A DNA stretch of 64,000 nucleotides from Macrotis lagotis (lineage: Eukaryota > Chordata > Mammalia > Peramelemorphia > Peramelidae): contig NC_133664.1 in NCBI RefSeq assembly GCF_037893015.1, forward strand, positions 131,840,600-131,904,599. The letters are read 5' to 3'. The notes below the pieces were generated by a model. It ran no database searches, had not been told where the DNA came from, and saw only the letters and a program-made list of their open reading frames with translations. Position 1 is the first letter of the stretch, and each line of letters begins with the position of its first letter. Positions 1 to 12,484 of this stretch are shown here, one piece after another. Both the position numbers and the translations under genes were made by a program.

Positions 1-185
1 CAACCCAAAGGAAAGTGAGATACGTAAGTTTAGAGCAAACACCTCAGGTGTTCACATGGACTATTTGTGCCCAACCTGTGGCAGAGCATTCCAAGCTCAT
101 GTTGGTCTGATCAGTCCCAGTTGGGACTGATCCCACTGTAATTTATCTCTATAGTGATGTAATTTTGATCTTATTCAGGAACCAC
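1..185 (+). mobile_element. RTE-like LINE, 3' end of the ORF and 3' UTR (truncated by window edge)
   Basis: Translating 61-110 gives YLCPTCGRAFQAHVGLIS, the C-terminal zinc-knuckle signature (CPxCGRxFxxxxGLISH) of a LINE ORF abundant in marsupials. It is followed by the GATGTAATTTTGATC-type 3' tail, a variant of the RTE tail GATGTCATTTTGGTC. Degenerate; a related antisense copy lies at 13345-14110. Confidence 0.55.
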
Positions 186-373
186 CAACTAATATTGTTT
201 CATTACTTCAATTTTCTCTTCTTTTTTGTCTAAATATTTACCATTACAACATTCTTCTTTTCCTGTATCTGTTAACATGGTGGGCAACTGAACACCTAGA
301 CTGAGATCAGCTGGGGAACAGTTAGCAAACATATGTATATTACTTTTATAAGTTACTATTGGTCAAACCTGTT

Positions 374-555
374 AAAATGCAGGCCAAAGGGGTGGCTAGG
401 TGGCATAGTGGATAACGCACCAGCCTTGGAGTCAGGAGTACCTGGGTTCAAATCCAGTCTCAGACACTTAATAATTACCTAGCTGTGTGGCCTTGGGCAA
501 GCCACTTAACCCCATTTGCCTTGCAAAATAAAACCCTAAAAAAATGCAGGCCAAA
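374..555 (+). mobile_element. tRNA-derived marsupial SINE with target site duplication
   Basis: The body at 389-540 shows the tRNA-like head (GGCTAGGTGGCATAGTGGAT), a B-box-like GGTTCAAATCC, the core CACTTAATAATTACCTAGCTG and the CTTGCAAAATAAAACCC tail. A perfect 15-bp duplication (AAAATGCAGGCCAAA) flanks it at 374-388 and 541-555, so the insertion is fairly young. Confidence 0.92.
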
Positions 556-1379
556 AGAACAGAATTCAATGGGCTTAATATTGCACTAGAGCTACAAATT
601 GATAACAAGTTGACCTAGAATGGAGTAGGAGGAGATCAAGCTGTATCACATTCAGGAAATTATGAAAAAAAACATAAACTTGTTGTTTACTACAAAATTC
701 CATCTCTTTTAACAGTAACATTTCACTTTAGCTGAGAATTCACATTAGCTGAGAATCAGGAAATCTCAGACAAATGAACTAAAGGGTAGTGGAAAATCAT
801 GGTGAATATAAGTAGGCTACCTATACAGTGATTTATTAGTTAAAACTAGAATTACTAATTGAATGAATTAGTGACTTATATGTAATGAAAAGAGGTGTGA
901 AAGAAATCATCTGGGTCATGTATTACTGGAAAAGGAGATGAGCCAAGCATTTATTGAGAATTACAGATAAAATATATGATAATCCCAAAGCAACATTCAA
1001 GTCCTACAGTGACTGAGATGGCTCCTTAATAAAGAACTGATAATAAGATATGGATGATAATTTTCCCAGAAAATGGGAAAGCACAGAAGGGCTGCAATAT
1101 GCATTGGATCAAGAAGTGCTCTCACTTATCTCTAGTAGAATGTAAGTTACTTTAAGAGCAGAAAAAATATTTGTCATTTTTTTTTCCTTTTAACACATGG
1201 TCTATGTTGAACGCATACCATGCTGAAAAATGTTTTTTTAAATTGAAGGAAATTGAATCAATCAACAATCATTTTCCAGAGGCTGTTATAAGCACGAGGG
1301 ATTCAAAGAAAAGAGAAAGAAACTTGTGGTTTTATAGGGAATATCTCATGTAAATAATTAGCTATATATACAGGATATA
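556..1379. other. CPED1 intron, no recognised feature
   Basis: AT-rich DNA with scattered stops in all frames; I recognise no repeat or gene here. Confidence 0.5.
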
Positions 1380-1990
1380 TAAAGAATAAGTGACAAGGGA
1401 CCCAAGAGGAAAAGTTATAGTAACTAGGAAGACTGGGAAAGGCCTCTTGCAGGTAGTATTTAAGTTGAGTCTTGATGGAAATTAAGGAGGAAAAGAAGAG
1501 AATATATAGAATGCCAGGCATGGGAAAGAACTAGGGCAAAAGGCATAGAAATGGGAAATGGAGAGTCAGGTGGAAGGTTTAGCTAGTAAAGAGAGATAAA
1601 TGGATTCCAGGGTATAAGCAGGGGAGATTGATATAAGAAGACTGATAGAAAAGGATCAGATATGAATTTGGATTTTCCTGAGTAGGGTGAGTAACATGAT
1701 CAAACTTAAGATTTGGGAAACTTACTTTGACATCTGTGGAAGATGGAATGGAGTGGGGAGAAATCCGAGGCAAGAAAACCCTTTAGAAGGCTAACTGTGA
1801 TACTAGTATAGACGAAAATAAGGAGTGCCTTAATTAAGCTGCATGACTGGAAGGAAAGAGACATATAAAGAAATATTGTGAAGGAAGAAACAATAAGATT
1901 TGCCTAATCATTAGATATGTGAAGGGAATGAAAGTCAGGAATTAAGGGTGAAATTGAAGTTATGAACTTGGGTTACTGGGAGGATGATAA
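1380..1990 (+). repeat. Copy of an old long interspersed repeat (family 'X' here), 3' half
   Basis: Reads as a degraded copy of a widespread long repeat: CATTCCAGGCATGGG-like segment, GAGTAACATGATCA, and TGGAATGGAGTGGGGAGA, followed by AGGCTAACTGTGATA in place of AGGCTATTGCAATA. The same string order recurs at 18490, 19290, 27660, 41580 and 49335. I recognise the family by sight but cannot name it with certainty. Confidence 0.5.
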
Positions 1991-3879
1991 TGTTTTTTTT
2001 ATAGTAATAGGCTAAATTAAAAGAAGAAACATTTGGGAGAAAAAAGTACTGAATCCTGTTTTACATGATGAGCTTGAGATGGTTATGGGGTAAGATCACA
2101 GATCCAGCTGAATGACAAAGTTTCTATTTTCCTAGTTAATAAAAATCACTAATTGATTTAGCTTTTTCAGGCTTTAGTGTTAATTAATTAGTTGACTCAG
2201 AGAGAGCTAGACTAGGTAACAAGTTAGACTAGATTTCTAAGAGTTTTTTCACTCCAAAAAATTTTGATACCCTTATTCTAGGTGTCCTGGAGATAAGGAA
2301 AAACTCCTAGTTAGATGAGTCAGGAAGATAAATCCTAGCCTCACACTCCCTGATCTCATGGCATTGAGCAATGAAATGAATTAGTCTTACTGAGGCTGTT
2401 TCTTCATCTATAAAATGAAAGTAATAATGCTTTACCTAACTCCTTCATAGGGTTATTTGAATGGTAAATTACATGACATATTTGATGCTGCTAAGCACTG
2501 TATGAATTATATAGAGTATTATTAGGCATTGATTTAAATGATTTAGTTGCTAATGAGATATAAACAAATTAACAAGTTCACGAATTTATTATTCAATTTT
2601 CAAACAATTGTTTTGATGGAACAAGATATAAAATTAAGTACTAGATAAAGTTTGTACATGTAATATTCACATTTATTACAGACACCAAGACACCAAAAGC
2701 AGGCACACAACAATTATTTCCACAAGTTAATTTGGAGGAGAAAAAGTTCAATGTTACTGTCTCCAGTGTTATCTAATCAAAGCAATAAATTGTTCCTTTC
2801 TGAGGCACTGAAATAAAAATTTTACTGAAATATACATACCTACCTTCCAACCCAAAGTTAGTCTTTTACAGTTCACAAACAACTATTATAATTGGGGCAC
2901 CCCATTTACAACTACTTTCCAGGATATGTACTTGATACACAACTAATTTAATTCTTCCAAATATTAAGTCTACTTTTACAATCATAGTAATTAAAATCTG
3001 TTTTTGGAATGAAGACAATATTCAACTTTATATATTTACAGTTTTGTCAAAAAGAAATATAGTAAATAATGTTTTTGTGAAACTATGCTCTCATGATTCC
3101 TATGGAAGTATTACATATCTAAGAATAATATGCTTTCTCCTTTATGAGAAAGTAAATTCTCAGCACTATGAACTGGATGACAATACAGTAGTTTGGAGTT
3201 AGGAAATGTTGATTTAAAATTCCACCTCTGACTCTGGTTCTGGGAACTTAAAGCAATCAATTAACTTGTTTGCCTCTGGGAACTCCCTTAGACTTATCTA
3301 TTTAGTCATAACAATCTTGGAATTCCCCACAGTGTTGAAGCCAGTTCCTTCAGGTATGATTTCTAAAAAATATAATAATTTGTTATTTTCAGTTTTATAA
3401 AATAAGGATTATTTCTAGATAATGCAAGGCAGGAGAAATAGTGAGTGTCAAATAAGAAAACAAAGAAAAAATGAAATTGAGTATTTTAACAGAAAGTAAA
3501 TTGAGTGTTTTAACAGAAAGTAAATGATTCATTTCTTATGTGGGAGCTATTGCTGAATCTGCTCTCTGTGTCCAGTATTTAAGAGTAAAAATCAAAATTA
3601 ACAAAACATTAGAAGAATACAAATGAGAAAAGATGTGGTGAGAACTGAAAACAATTTAAGTCTGAAAAATTATGAACACCTCCATAAAGAAATCTGATGA
3701 AGGAATGGACATTGATACTAATTAAAATGACTTCTTCAAGAAAATTAATCAATGCAAATCAATTGCCACTGAATAGTCAAGTTAGCAAGCATTTATTAAA
3801 TACCAACTGTGAGCTTCAGTCAGGAAAAAATTGAAATCTTTGCCAATAAACACAGTTGTACATGTGCAACTTTTACCAG
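1991..3879. other. CPED1 intron with a MIR fragment and a small tandem duplication
   Basis: A MIR-like remnant lies at about 2385-2530 (TTTCTTCATCTATAAAATGA and a CATAGGGTTATTTGA segment). A 24-bp direct repeat containing TTTTAACAGAAAGTAAA lies at 3477-3524. The remainder is unremarkable. Confidence 0.45.
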
Positions 3880-4015
3880 ATTGTTCACTGTCATTGGGGG
3901 GAGGAGAAGAGAAGGTGGTAGAAAAATGTGGATCTCATAAACCTTTTAAATGGATGAATGTTGAAAACTACCTTTGCATGTAATTGGGCAAATAAAAGAA
4001 AAAAAAGAAAAAAAT
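3880..4015 (+). mobile_element. L1 3' end fragment
   Basis: Contains AAATGGATGAATGTTGAAAA, then CTACCTTTGCATGTAATTGG and an A-rich tail with GGGCAAATAAAAG, the usual terminal sequence of marsupial L1 copies. Confidence 0.6.
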
Positions 4016-4259
4016 CCTTGCCAAGCAGAGAAATATGGCAACCCAGAAAAACCTATGCATATAAATTTACTTAGAAATTTTTCTCAGAGAGGAACATTGA
4101 AAGATTAGGACCAAAATCTTCTCATAAAATAGCAATAAGCAGTGAAGAAAAAACAAATTTAAAGGAAACTTGATAAACTTGTTTGTCTTATCCATGGTTA
4201 TCATGAAAACATTTAAAGTTGAAGATGGAAAAAGCAAATGTTAAATATACATTGTAAGA

Positions 4260-4460
4260 AGCAGCATTATACAGTGGAAAGGGTGGACTTGAAGTCAGAA
4301 AAATTGATTTCAAACCTCTCTTTAGTCATCTCCTAATACTTAATTTAGGTAAATCATTTAATCTTCACTGACTTTGGTACCTGAATATGTAAAATGGGAA
4401 AGGAGGAGGATTGGACTAAGAGCCTATAAGTTTCTTTCCAGTCCCAAGTATATGTCTTTG
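4260..4460 (+). mobile_element. MIR-type SINE fragment
   Basis: Shows the MIR order: GTGGAAAGGGTGGACTTGAA, a TCAAACCTC-like B box region, TAGGTAAATCATTTAATCTTC, then TAAAATGGGAAAGGAGGAGG and GGACTAAGAGC. Diverged. Confidence 0.55.
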
Positions 4461-5539
4461 TGTTACTTAAAATAAATACTTTTCACAACCAAGGGAAGTG
4501 GAACACCACAGTTGGAATCTCATATCATTGTACTAAGTGGAAAAAGAAATGATATTTAAAAAAAGGCAAGACTGAGGAACAGATAAGTTAGACCAAGAAA
4601 ATAGTGAGGAGGGAGATCTATATTTAAAGCACTTGAGAGAAGATATCTGAAAGAAGGGAAGATATCAAAGACACAAAAAGAAGTTATATATAATAACTCC
4701 CAAAGCCAAAAGATTATAACTGTCTATTCACTTGCCTATCTTCCCATCTACATAAAATTTACATTAAACTAATCTAAACACACAATAATGTCATCCTTGA
4801 TAAAAAATATAGGAATGGAACTAGCAGACCTTTGTAAAGATATTCTACAGTGGAACATTCTTCTAATCACACAATTGACTAAAAGGTATAGAAAAGGCAG
4901 AATCTCAAAGCATTTATTAATTATTTTAAAATATTTGATTTGGTAGAGTAAATACTTTTCTGCTACTGGGTATCTTCTGTGCACATGACAAAATCCTTCT
5001 TCCTTGAAAGATGTAACAACAAATAATTTTGTTCAATGATTCCTTGATTGTTTCTACCAAGCAAGTGATATAAAAACAAAGAATTTGAAAATTTTGAGAT
5101 TTTGGTTTGCTATAAGATTTTTAGGATTTCATATTTTGGTTTGATATAGAACTCAAAGCTTCTAGATAATAAAAGCCATGTTACATATTATTTTTAAAAG
5201 GGCAAAATAGAGAAAAATGGCACCCTCTATTAATGACTTAAACTTCATTCCATATTTCTGGGTAGGTAGGTAGGGTTAGTTCTTTTTGGGACTTAATCAT
5301 AGGGAAAGGAAAAAAAACCTTACTTTTCTTTTATGTTTTGTTCATTGTCCTAAGTTTGAAGCTTTTTCTTTCCCCTATGCTTGAGTCATAACTAGAATAA
5401 ACCTTGATTAATATGTAAATTCTTGTGTGGCAGTATTACCTCCTCTGTCATATAATGACAAGGTGAAATTTGGCAAATCACTTAACACTTTGGGCAGCTC
5501 TCAAAGACTAGATGTTAAATAAATACACTTCTCTTCATT
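4461..5539. other. CPED1 intron, nothing recognised
   Basis: No repeat or gene identified; short open frames here are not supported by composition or homology. Confidence 0.45.
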
Positions 5540-5786
5540 TTTATAAGCACCTCTCTAATTCAACCACTTGTTGCTTGAACTGTTCTAATAGCCTGTTCAT
5601 TGAAGTCCCTGACTCAAGTCTCCCCTTTTCCAATCCTTCCTCTACCCATCTACCACGAAGGCTTTTCTAAAGCATAGCTATGACCATGTTAATCCACTGC
5701 TCAAAAAACCAACAAGCAAACAAAATAACACAAAACCCAAGAACAACAAACCACCAGTGGTTCTATATTGCTCCTCAAATCCAATA
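5540..5786 (+). mobile_element. L2 LINE 3' region fragment
   Basis: Strings such as ACCATGTTAATCCACTGCTC and CACCAGTGGTTCTATATTGC match the L2 segment just before the CTCCAGTGGCTCCCTATTGC landmark. It stops abruptly where the Tigger-like element starts. Confidence 0.5.
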
Positions 5787-6851
5787 TTAAAAATACTTTA
5801 TTGCTAAAAATGCTAGCCATCATCTGAACCTTCAGTGAGACATATTTTCTTTTTTGCTGGAGGGTCTTGACTCACTGTTGATAGCTGCTGACAGTGACAA
5901 TTTCTTAAATTGAGACAACAGTGAATTTTGCTACATCAGTTCACCCTTACTTTATGAAAGATATATCTCTGTAGCATTACATGCTGTTTTTGTTAGCATT
6001 TTAGCCACAGTAGAACTTCTTTTAAAGTTGGAGTCAATCTTCTCAAATCCTGCTGCTGCTCTATCAATTAAGTTTATATAATTGTATTCAACGTTGTTGT
6101 GTCTCAAGGAATAGAGAATCCCAAGGAAAAGGAGAGAAGCGAGTAACAGAAATGTCAGTGGAGCAATCAGGACACATGCAACATTTGTTTACCATTTTAA
6201 ATGGGCATGGTTACTGACCCCTTTTGGTGTTTGTCCTTCATTTCTGAAGAGAATCAGGATAGGGATGTGATGTCATGACATGTAAGAACATTAGATTTAA
6301 GTGAGGGGTTGGGGTGGACTGTGCAAAGTCATCGCCTCACTTTCTTCTCTGGAATCATCTGGATCCAGTGGCTAGACAAGGATAAGGATGACTGGATCCA
6401 GTGGGGTCAGTGGAGAGACCTGACCTTTTTCAGCTAAGACCCTTAACAGATCTCAGTTCGATTGAGGCAATGCCCATTTAGTGATTAAGGTAAGTAAGAA
6501 AGAAATTAAGCAAAAAATGATTTCTTTTGCATAGTCAAAAAAAATCAGTCTGGGAAGGGAGGGCTTCCTGTCACTTAAAAAACAATTATAATACTAACAT
6601 CAAAGACACTTGATCACAGATCCTCAATAACAGGTATTATAATAATAATGATGATGATTATGATGATGAAAAAACTTGAAATATTGTAAGAATCACCAAA
6701 ATGTGATAGAGAGATACGATGTAAACACATGTTGCTAGAAAACTAGGGCTAATGGACTTGCTCTTCTCAGGATTGCCACAAACTTTGAATTTGTAAAAAA
6801 AGGTTCTGTGAAATCCAATAAAGGAAAGCACAATAAAATGAGGTATGCTTG
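5787..6851 (-). mobile_element. Internally deleted Tigger1-like (pogo/Tc1-mariner) DNA transposon
   Basis: From 5787 the plus strand carries the antisense of a Tigger1 3' part (CTTTATTGCTAAAAATGCTA, GGAGGGTCTTGACTC, TTAGCCACAGTAGAACTTC). At about 6092 it jumps to the 5' untranslated part (GTTGTTGTGTCTCAAGGAAT), so most of the transposase is missing. After a SINE inserted at about 6217-6577 it resumes (AACATCAAAGACACTTGATC) and ends in GAGGTATGCTTG at 6840-6851, a Tigger terminal inverted repeat, followed by TA. The opposite terminus is absent. No coding capacity remains. Confidence 0.75.
6217..6577 (-). mobile_element. SINE with RTE-type 3' tail, inserted in the Tigger copy
   Basis: The plus strand starts TTTGGTGTTTGTCCTTCATT, the reverse complement of an RTE LINE 3' tail. 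It then has GTGATGTCATGACATG, CATCTGGATCCAGTGG and TGAGGCAATGCCCATT. This is the SINE family that borrows RTE machinery in marsupials; related copies lie at 44085 and 45590. It splits the Tigger-like element, so it is the younger of the two. Confidence 0.7.
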
Positions 6852-6989
6852 TATTTCAAAAAGGGATAATTTTGGACCCAAGTTCAGATCCTAATTTTAA
6901 CACATCCTAATCTGGTGGAGTTCTCCACTAGAAGAAAATTTTCTCCAGGTTGCACTCCAGAATTTTCCTACCATGCTCCAGAAACAAAC

Positions 6990-7250
6990 TCATCCTGCAA
7001 CTTTCTGCCCCTGTAACCCTCCTTCTTATTGGAAGTCTACTAGAACCTTCATATAAGAAGGAATACTAGGTCAACCATATCTTTATCACTCCCTACTATC
7101 TCAACCAAACTCTGATACTAGGTACTATCAGTTCCACCCATCATATACTGTCTAACTCCACTAGAATGGAAGCTCCTTGAAGGAGGAGGAGGCCATCTTT
7201 CATTCTGCTTGTATACAATCCCCAGAGCATAATTGAAATAATATTTAAAC
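6990..7250 (+). mobile_element. L2 3' end fragment
   Basis: The segment TAGAATGGAAGCTCCTTGAA followed by GGAGGCCATCTTTCATTCTG is the hallmark L2 3' end (AGAATGTAAGCTCCTTGAGG), degraded. Confidence 0.6.
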
Positions 7251-7369
7251 TATATACTGTGCAGAACAATGAGAAAAAGTACTATATGAATCCTAAATTT
7301 CTATATAAACATAAACAATTATGATTATTTTTACTGTTATAATATAGGCTTGTTAAAAAGAGACAATAC

Positions 7370-7560
7370 TATAATAGCAGAGCATTGGTCTACAATTCAG
7401 AAAAGCTGGATTCTAGTCATATTTTAGCCATAGAGTAACTGTGTAACCATGGGCAATTTGCTTATCCATATTGGGACTATTTTTCTCAGCTTTAAAATAA
7501 AAAAGTACTTGGATTAGATATTGTTTAAAGTTCCTTCCAACCCATCATCCCACAAAATTA
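7370..7560 (+). mobile_element. MIR-type SINE fragment
   Basis: Core strings GAGTAACTGTGTAACCATGG, GGCAATTTGCTTATCC and GGATTAGATATTGTTTAAAG follow MIR order. Confidence 0.5.
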
Positions 7561-9029
7561 CCACCTTTGTTTGGCTTACTTTGTTTCACAATATTATGGG
7601 CATCTTACCCATGAACATGTGGATGTTATTTGATGACGATGGTGCATCCTTGCACTCATGTTACAGGAAAACTGTTTCCGTTTAAAATGTCCTCACAAAA
7701 GAGAAAAATGTTAAAATTCCAAAGAAAAAATTAGTTTCTTTAATGTCATGTGCCCAATAAGAACAAATTTCCATTTATTCAGTTCATTCTAATTCCAGAA
7801 AACAGATTTTTACTTAAAATCCACAGCATGTCTTTGTCTTTTCTATTATTTATAAGGAAAACTAAAGAGCTTTCCCTTACCCTGTCTTCCCCACAAAGAG
7901 AAATAGATATTCTAATGAAAATCTATCTACCAAGAATATAGGCACATAGAAACTTTGATAAATAGGTTTAACTTTTAGAGGGAGGAAGTTTCAAATCACT
8001 TAATAATTTTTCCACTGTTTAGTCAGAAAGGAGTGTGGTTCAGAGAAGAGAATACCAGAGGAAAATATTACAGAGGAAATAAATCAAATCAAATACTACT
8101 ATTGTCTTCTGGATTTAGCTTGCACTGTATGCTACTTCATATGAATGTACCTTTTCTGATCACTGATATGCTAAGGTCAGATACATATTGCATTGATACA
8201 AAAGAGTTAATTTCTTTCTTCATTTTTTCCTAAGGTTTTTACATAAATTGACTCAACTGCTAGCTAGATTTTCCACTAGGGAAGAACGACTTCAGACTAA
8301 AATGTTTGGAATGTTATTTATTTCCTATTGCTTGTTAAAGAAATGCTGAAAAAGAGAGGAATTCTCAATTGTGATATTGCAGTTTAGAGCTTTTGGTGGT
8401 ATTTTGAGGCATGACAGTAAAATAATCTTAATTTTAATGAGGAAGAATTTTCTAATAATCATATTATGCTTCATTTATACAGTTCCATTTTTTCCAAGGG
8501 ATACCAGGTGGTATTTAAATCTTTTTATGATATACCCCGGAGAGTAATAGTTACTTAATTCCTTACATTTGTTCAGTGGTATTTGTAAAAGCATTTTCCA
8601 CCTAATCTAATTTGATCTTACAATATTCTTGTGAAATACATAAGATAGGATTTATCAGAGCTATAATGAACAGTTTTAATGCCAGGGACAAGAGTCATAA
8701 AATGCTCCCAAGTTAAAGAGAACATGTTCCCTCAATACAACTTTTTAAGCAAATTGCAATGAAGGCATTTCAAGGATACTTCTAGAATTCTTGCCTGGGA
8801 GTTGTAATCTGGACAGAGCTCAGCTGAGAAGCTTATCTGGGGGTGTAACTCATCTAAACATTTGAAAGAAACCATGCTATCTGAAAGCTCTCCACTTTGA
8901 GCTATTTTTTTTTTTATTACTACTGAGGTACTAAATTTAGTTGTTTCTCTCCTGTTGAAAGAGAATAGAAATGTTGCTAGTGCTATCTGATAAATTTTGG
9001 TACCCTGGAAGACAAACTTTGATTGCCCA
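7561..9029. other. CPED1 intron, nothing recognised apart from weak MIR/L2-like fragments
   Basis: A weak MIR-like segment lies near 8560-8670 (TTCCACCTAATCTAATTTGATC). Two open frames of 63 and 66 codons at 7750-7941 and 8033-8233 have no recognisable protein character. Confidence 0.4.
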
Positions 9030-9420
9030 CCCCAGTAATAGTGCTGATTATCATCTCCATTTTACAGATAAAGGAACTGAGAAGCAAAGGAGTCATATCC
9101 AGAATGATAGAACAAAGACTAGAAACCAGGTCCCCTAAAGCACAAGTCCTCTACTTTCCTCTTCCCCACCCACACTGAACACAATAAGTAGATTTGCTGC
9201 CTTTTTAAATAAGTCAGTAAGGTTCTCTTATGCATAACTGCAAAACCTCAACAGGTCCCTTAGGAGAGCAGCAAATTTTGGTAAAAAGAACACTTGTCTG
9301 AGATCCATAACATCATCTTTCTAGTTATGGCTTAGTATTTAACTAGCTGTGTGGTCTAGTACAAAGATTTTGTCCCTCTGAGTCATTCAGTTTTTTTATC
9401 AGTAAAATATAAAGGGCAGC
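9030..9420 (+). mobile_element. Two MIR-type fragments in series
   Basis: At 9040-9150: ATCATCTCCATTTTACAGAT, AAAGGAACTGAGAAGC and CCAGGTCCCCTAAAGC. At 9290-9415: ACTTGTCTGAGATCC, TAGCTGTGTGGTCTAG and TTTATCAGTAAAATATAAAG. Both are in plus orientation. Confidence 0.5.
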
Positions 9421-10399
9421 CTGGTCAGAGATTCATACCTTTTTATGTCATAGACCCCTTTGACAATCTAATGAAGCTCATGGACTTCTCAGGATAATAT
9501 TTTTAAATTCATAAAATAAAATACATAAGACTACATGGGAGAAACCAAAGATTAGTGAAAATAAAGATTATTTTTTTTCCTATTGAAAGTTCAATGATTT
9601 CTTGAAATCTATTCTTTTATACCCCTAACTTTGATGATTTCCAAAGTCATTGCCAGGTCTAAGACTATTCATTTTCCCTGAAATATTACAGACTATATTA
9701 TAAAATGTTCCCCTCTTCCAAGAAGATACCCTCAGGTGCCAAAGGTACTTTTTCCTAAGCTGAATCAAAAAGTCCCATATTTCACTATGATGAAATATAG
9801 TCAGTTCTCCATTTTACCCATATAGATTATTCATTGTTACCTAGCTGCCTTCCTTTTGCACTGTTAGTTGAGGTATAACTAACAATTCCCCAGTCTACTC
9901 TCCTACTGTCTAGACTTCATATGTTTAGGAAAAGAAAGCTTATTTTAATATTAGCTTGAGCAAAACATAATTATTATATACCCAAAGGCGGGTAGAGTTA
10001 GAATGGTAAGTTTTCAAACAAAATCCACTATAAACATTTCTGTAAAATCAGATCCAACACACACCTTATTATATGTAAAGTAAAAAAAAATAATAAACAT
10101 TTAACAAAGGAGGTCATAGATGCAGTTCTAACCTTGGGGAGAATGTGCTTCATTGTCTCCATGATAGTGTCAGTGTTTCATCTTGAGTACAATCTTTTCT
10201 TCTCTGGACACTCTTACTGAGGTTCCATTAAAAGTAAATTAACACAAAATATATTTGAAAGAAGGAAAGGTTGGGAATTTCAAGGAAACCATGAAAAGAG
10301 ATGTAATGGAGGCAAATTCAGCAGTATCAGACTTTAAACTATAAGACAAGGTAAGAGTATTGTTGAGGTATAAGATGGATAATTTTGATTACCTTAAAT

Positions 10400-10633
10400 T
10401 AAAATTTTCTTGCATAAATAAAAACAATGAGGTCAGGCATGGAAGACATGCAGACAATGGAAAACACTTTCATAGTCAATCTCTCAAGGTATGATTGAGG
10501 TAGAATATTGCTGTGGTGTGGGAAATGATGAGTTCATGGAATTAGAAAAAAACATGGAAAGATTCCAACTTATGAAGGAAGATGCTACCCATCTTCAAAG
10601 AAATAGATAATAGGAGAAAATAATCCTAATATG

Positions 10634-10676
<43 letters not shown>

Positions 10677-10800
10677 ATGTGTGTAAGAATATATGTGTGT
10701 ATATATGGGTGTGATTATAGATATATATGCATATGTGTATGGGCATATTTATACATATACGTATTATCATATACATGCATGCATACATGCATACATAAAC
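10400..10800 (+). mobile_element. Probable L1 3' region fragment with embedded simple repeat
   Basis: Strings such as TGGAAAGATTCCAACTTATG and GATGCTACCCATCTTC, before an (AT)n/(GT)n tract, resemble the 3' part of marsupial L1. Weakly supported. Confidence 0.3.
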
Positions 10801-10805
10801 ACACA
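10636..10805. repeat. (AT)n/(GT)n/(ATGC)n compound microsatellite
   Basis: Runs of AT pass into TGTGTATG and then CATGCATACATG-type units. Any open frame across it is an artefact of the alternating bases. Confidence 0.9.
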
Positions 10806-11173
10806 TATATCTACACTTAATTGTAACCTTCTTTAGGGTGAAGTGGGAGGAGGGAGGAAGTAAAAAACATAGGATAGAACAAAAGAAAACCTACTAGGAA
10901 GTAAAGAAAAGCTGGGAAGATTTGAAAATAGTATATTGTATTTACCTTTTAGGTTTTCTTGAAATGGAAATTTAATCATTTTATATTGAATCTTATCTTA
11001 TGTTCTGCTGTGTATATGACAATTTTTTTTCTTATTTTCTCTTTGTTTCAAATTTTTAAAAAATTATGAAAAAAGTAAGCTGGTGGAAATTTCTATGGAT
11101 ATTACCACCATGTGAAAGGCATTAACTCTCTGAATCTATCCAGGTATATGCTAGGATGCTAAGAAAACATATC

Positions 11174-11330
11174 AGGGGAGGCTAGGTGGCGCAGTGGATA
11201 GAGCACCAGCCCTGGAGTCAGGAGTACCTGAGTTCAGATCTGGCCTCAGACACTTAATAATTACCTAGCTATGTGGCCTTGGACAAGCCAATAAACCCCA
11301 CTTGCCTTGCAAAAAAAAAACCCTAAAAAA
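11174..11330 (+). mobile_element. tRNA-derived marsupial SINE
   Basis: Head GGCTAGGTGGCGCAGTGGAT, B-box-like GAGTTCAGATC, core CACTTAATAATTACCTAGC and A-rich tail with ACCCTAAAAA. Target duplication is not clear. Confidence 0.9.
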
Positions 11331-11744
11331 TATGAATGGGATTGGTGCAAGGCAAATGTATAGGAAAGCAATCATTTACACAGAAACAAATGAAGTAAAC
11401 TAAAATAAACTATTTTTTTAAAAATTGCAAATAGTTTAAACTTATTTTACATTGATTTATTTTTAAGTGAAAATAATGTGATTTTTCAAAGAAAGGAAGA
11501 AGATGACTTCTGCAAGCTACAGAGAGATGAACCAAAGTTTCCACATTTTTTTAAATGCGGTAGACTAGATAACATTTAAAGCTCCAAATTTTATGGATAT
11601 GAATATAAAATTGAAGTGAATTGAAGTGAAAAGGAATACCCCTTTTTTGGTAAAAGAGGGATGTATAAGGGTTTAGGAAAAAAGTAGCACATGATATAAG
11701 AAAGCAGTGATTAAAAACAACTCATGATAGACTAAATTTATTTA

Positions 11745-11945
11745 TCCTTCCCCAATCCCCTTAATATATTTTTTCATCAAATTACATTGTATTTATTTAT
11801 ATATTTTTATCATATATTCTTGCCCTGACAAACTCAGAATATATGTTCCATATGGTCAGGGACTGCTTTATTTTTGTCTTGGGGCCCCACTCAGAGCTGA
11901 ACCCAATGTTTTACACATGGTTGGCACATAACTATTTGTTGTATT
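11745..11945 (+). mobile_element. L2 3' end fragment
   Basis: TATGGTCAGGGACTGCTTTA followed by a TTTTGTCTTGGGGCCCC segment and GGTTGGCACATAACTATTTG matches the L2 terminal sequence. Confidence 0.6.
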
Positions 11946-12000
11946 AGTTATGGTCTCATTTTTGCCAGAGTTCCAAAGTCATAGATCAAAGGAATGCACA

Positions 12001-12001
12001 A

Positions 12002-12050
<49 letters not shown>
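12001..12050. repeat. (AT)n microsatellite
   Basis: Nearly uninterrupted AT repeat with a few G substitutions. Confidence 0.9.
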
Positions 12051-12309
12051 ATATACCTGGATTTTGATAGCCTTTTGCAATATTCCTGTGAGTAAAATGG
12101 ATATAATGGATAACAGTACAATTAGGTGTAATTAGAACTAATTTAATGCCCAAACCTGTTTTGATTAATGATTAATGTAGACACAAATATTCCATAGAGT
12201 ATCCCAATATTGTGCCCTCTATTTAAGCTATGTTCAGTATTTGGATGAAGGTTACATGGCTATAAATTTTGTAACTGAAATAAATAGAATGAATGACAGA
12301 ATCAGTGTC

Positions 12310-12480
12310 AAAAATATTAAGATTACTTTGTAGTTAGTGGAACTAGGTGCTAGGTGTAGAATGTAAGCTTTGATATACTTGACCTGAATCAGCTTTGGGC
12401 AAGTCATTTCATCTTTCTCTGCTTCAGTTACCTCATCTGAAAAGTGAAGGAGGTTGGACTAAATGGCCTTTATCAACCCA
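12310..12480 (+). mobile_element. MIR-type fragment
   Basis: GGGCAAGTCATTTCATCTTT, CTTCAGTTACCTCATCTG and GGTTGGACTAAATGGCC in MIR order. Confidence 0.6.
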
Positions 12481-12484
12481 AAAA

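Noticed and set aside
10585..10806. Tyr/Ile/His-rich minus-strand frame
   Set aside because: Created by the alternating AT/GT microsatellite; the frames at 16531-16797 and 37407-37816 have the same cause.
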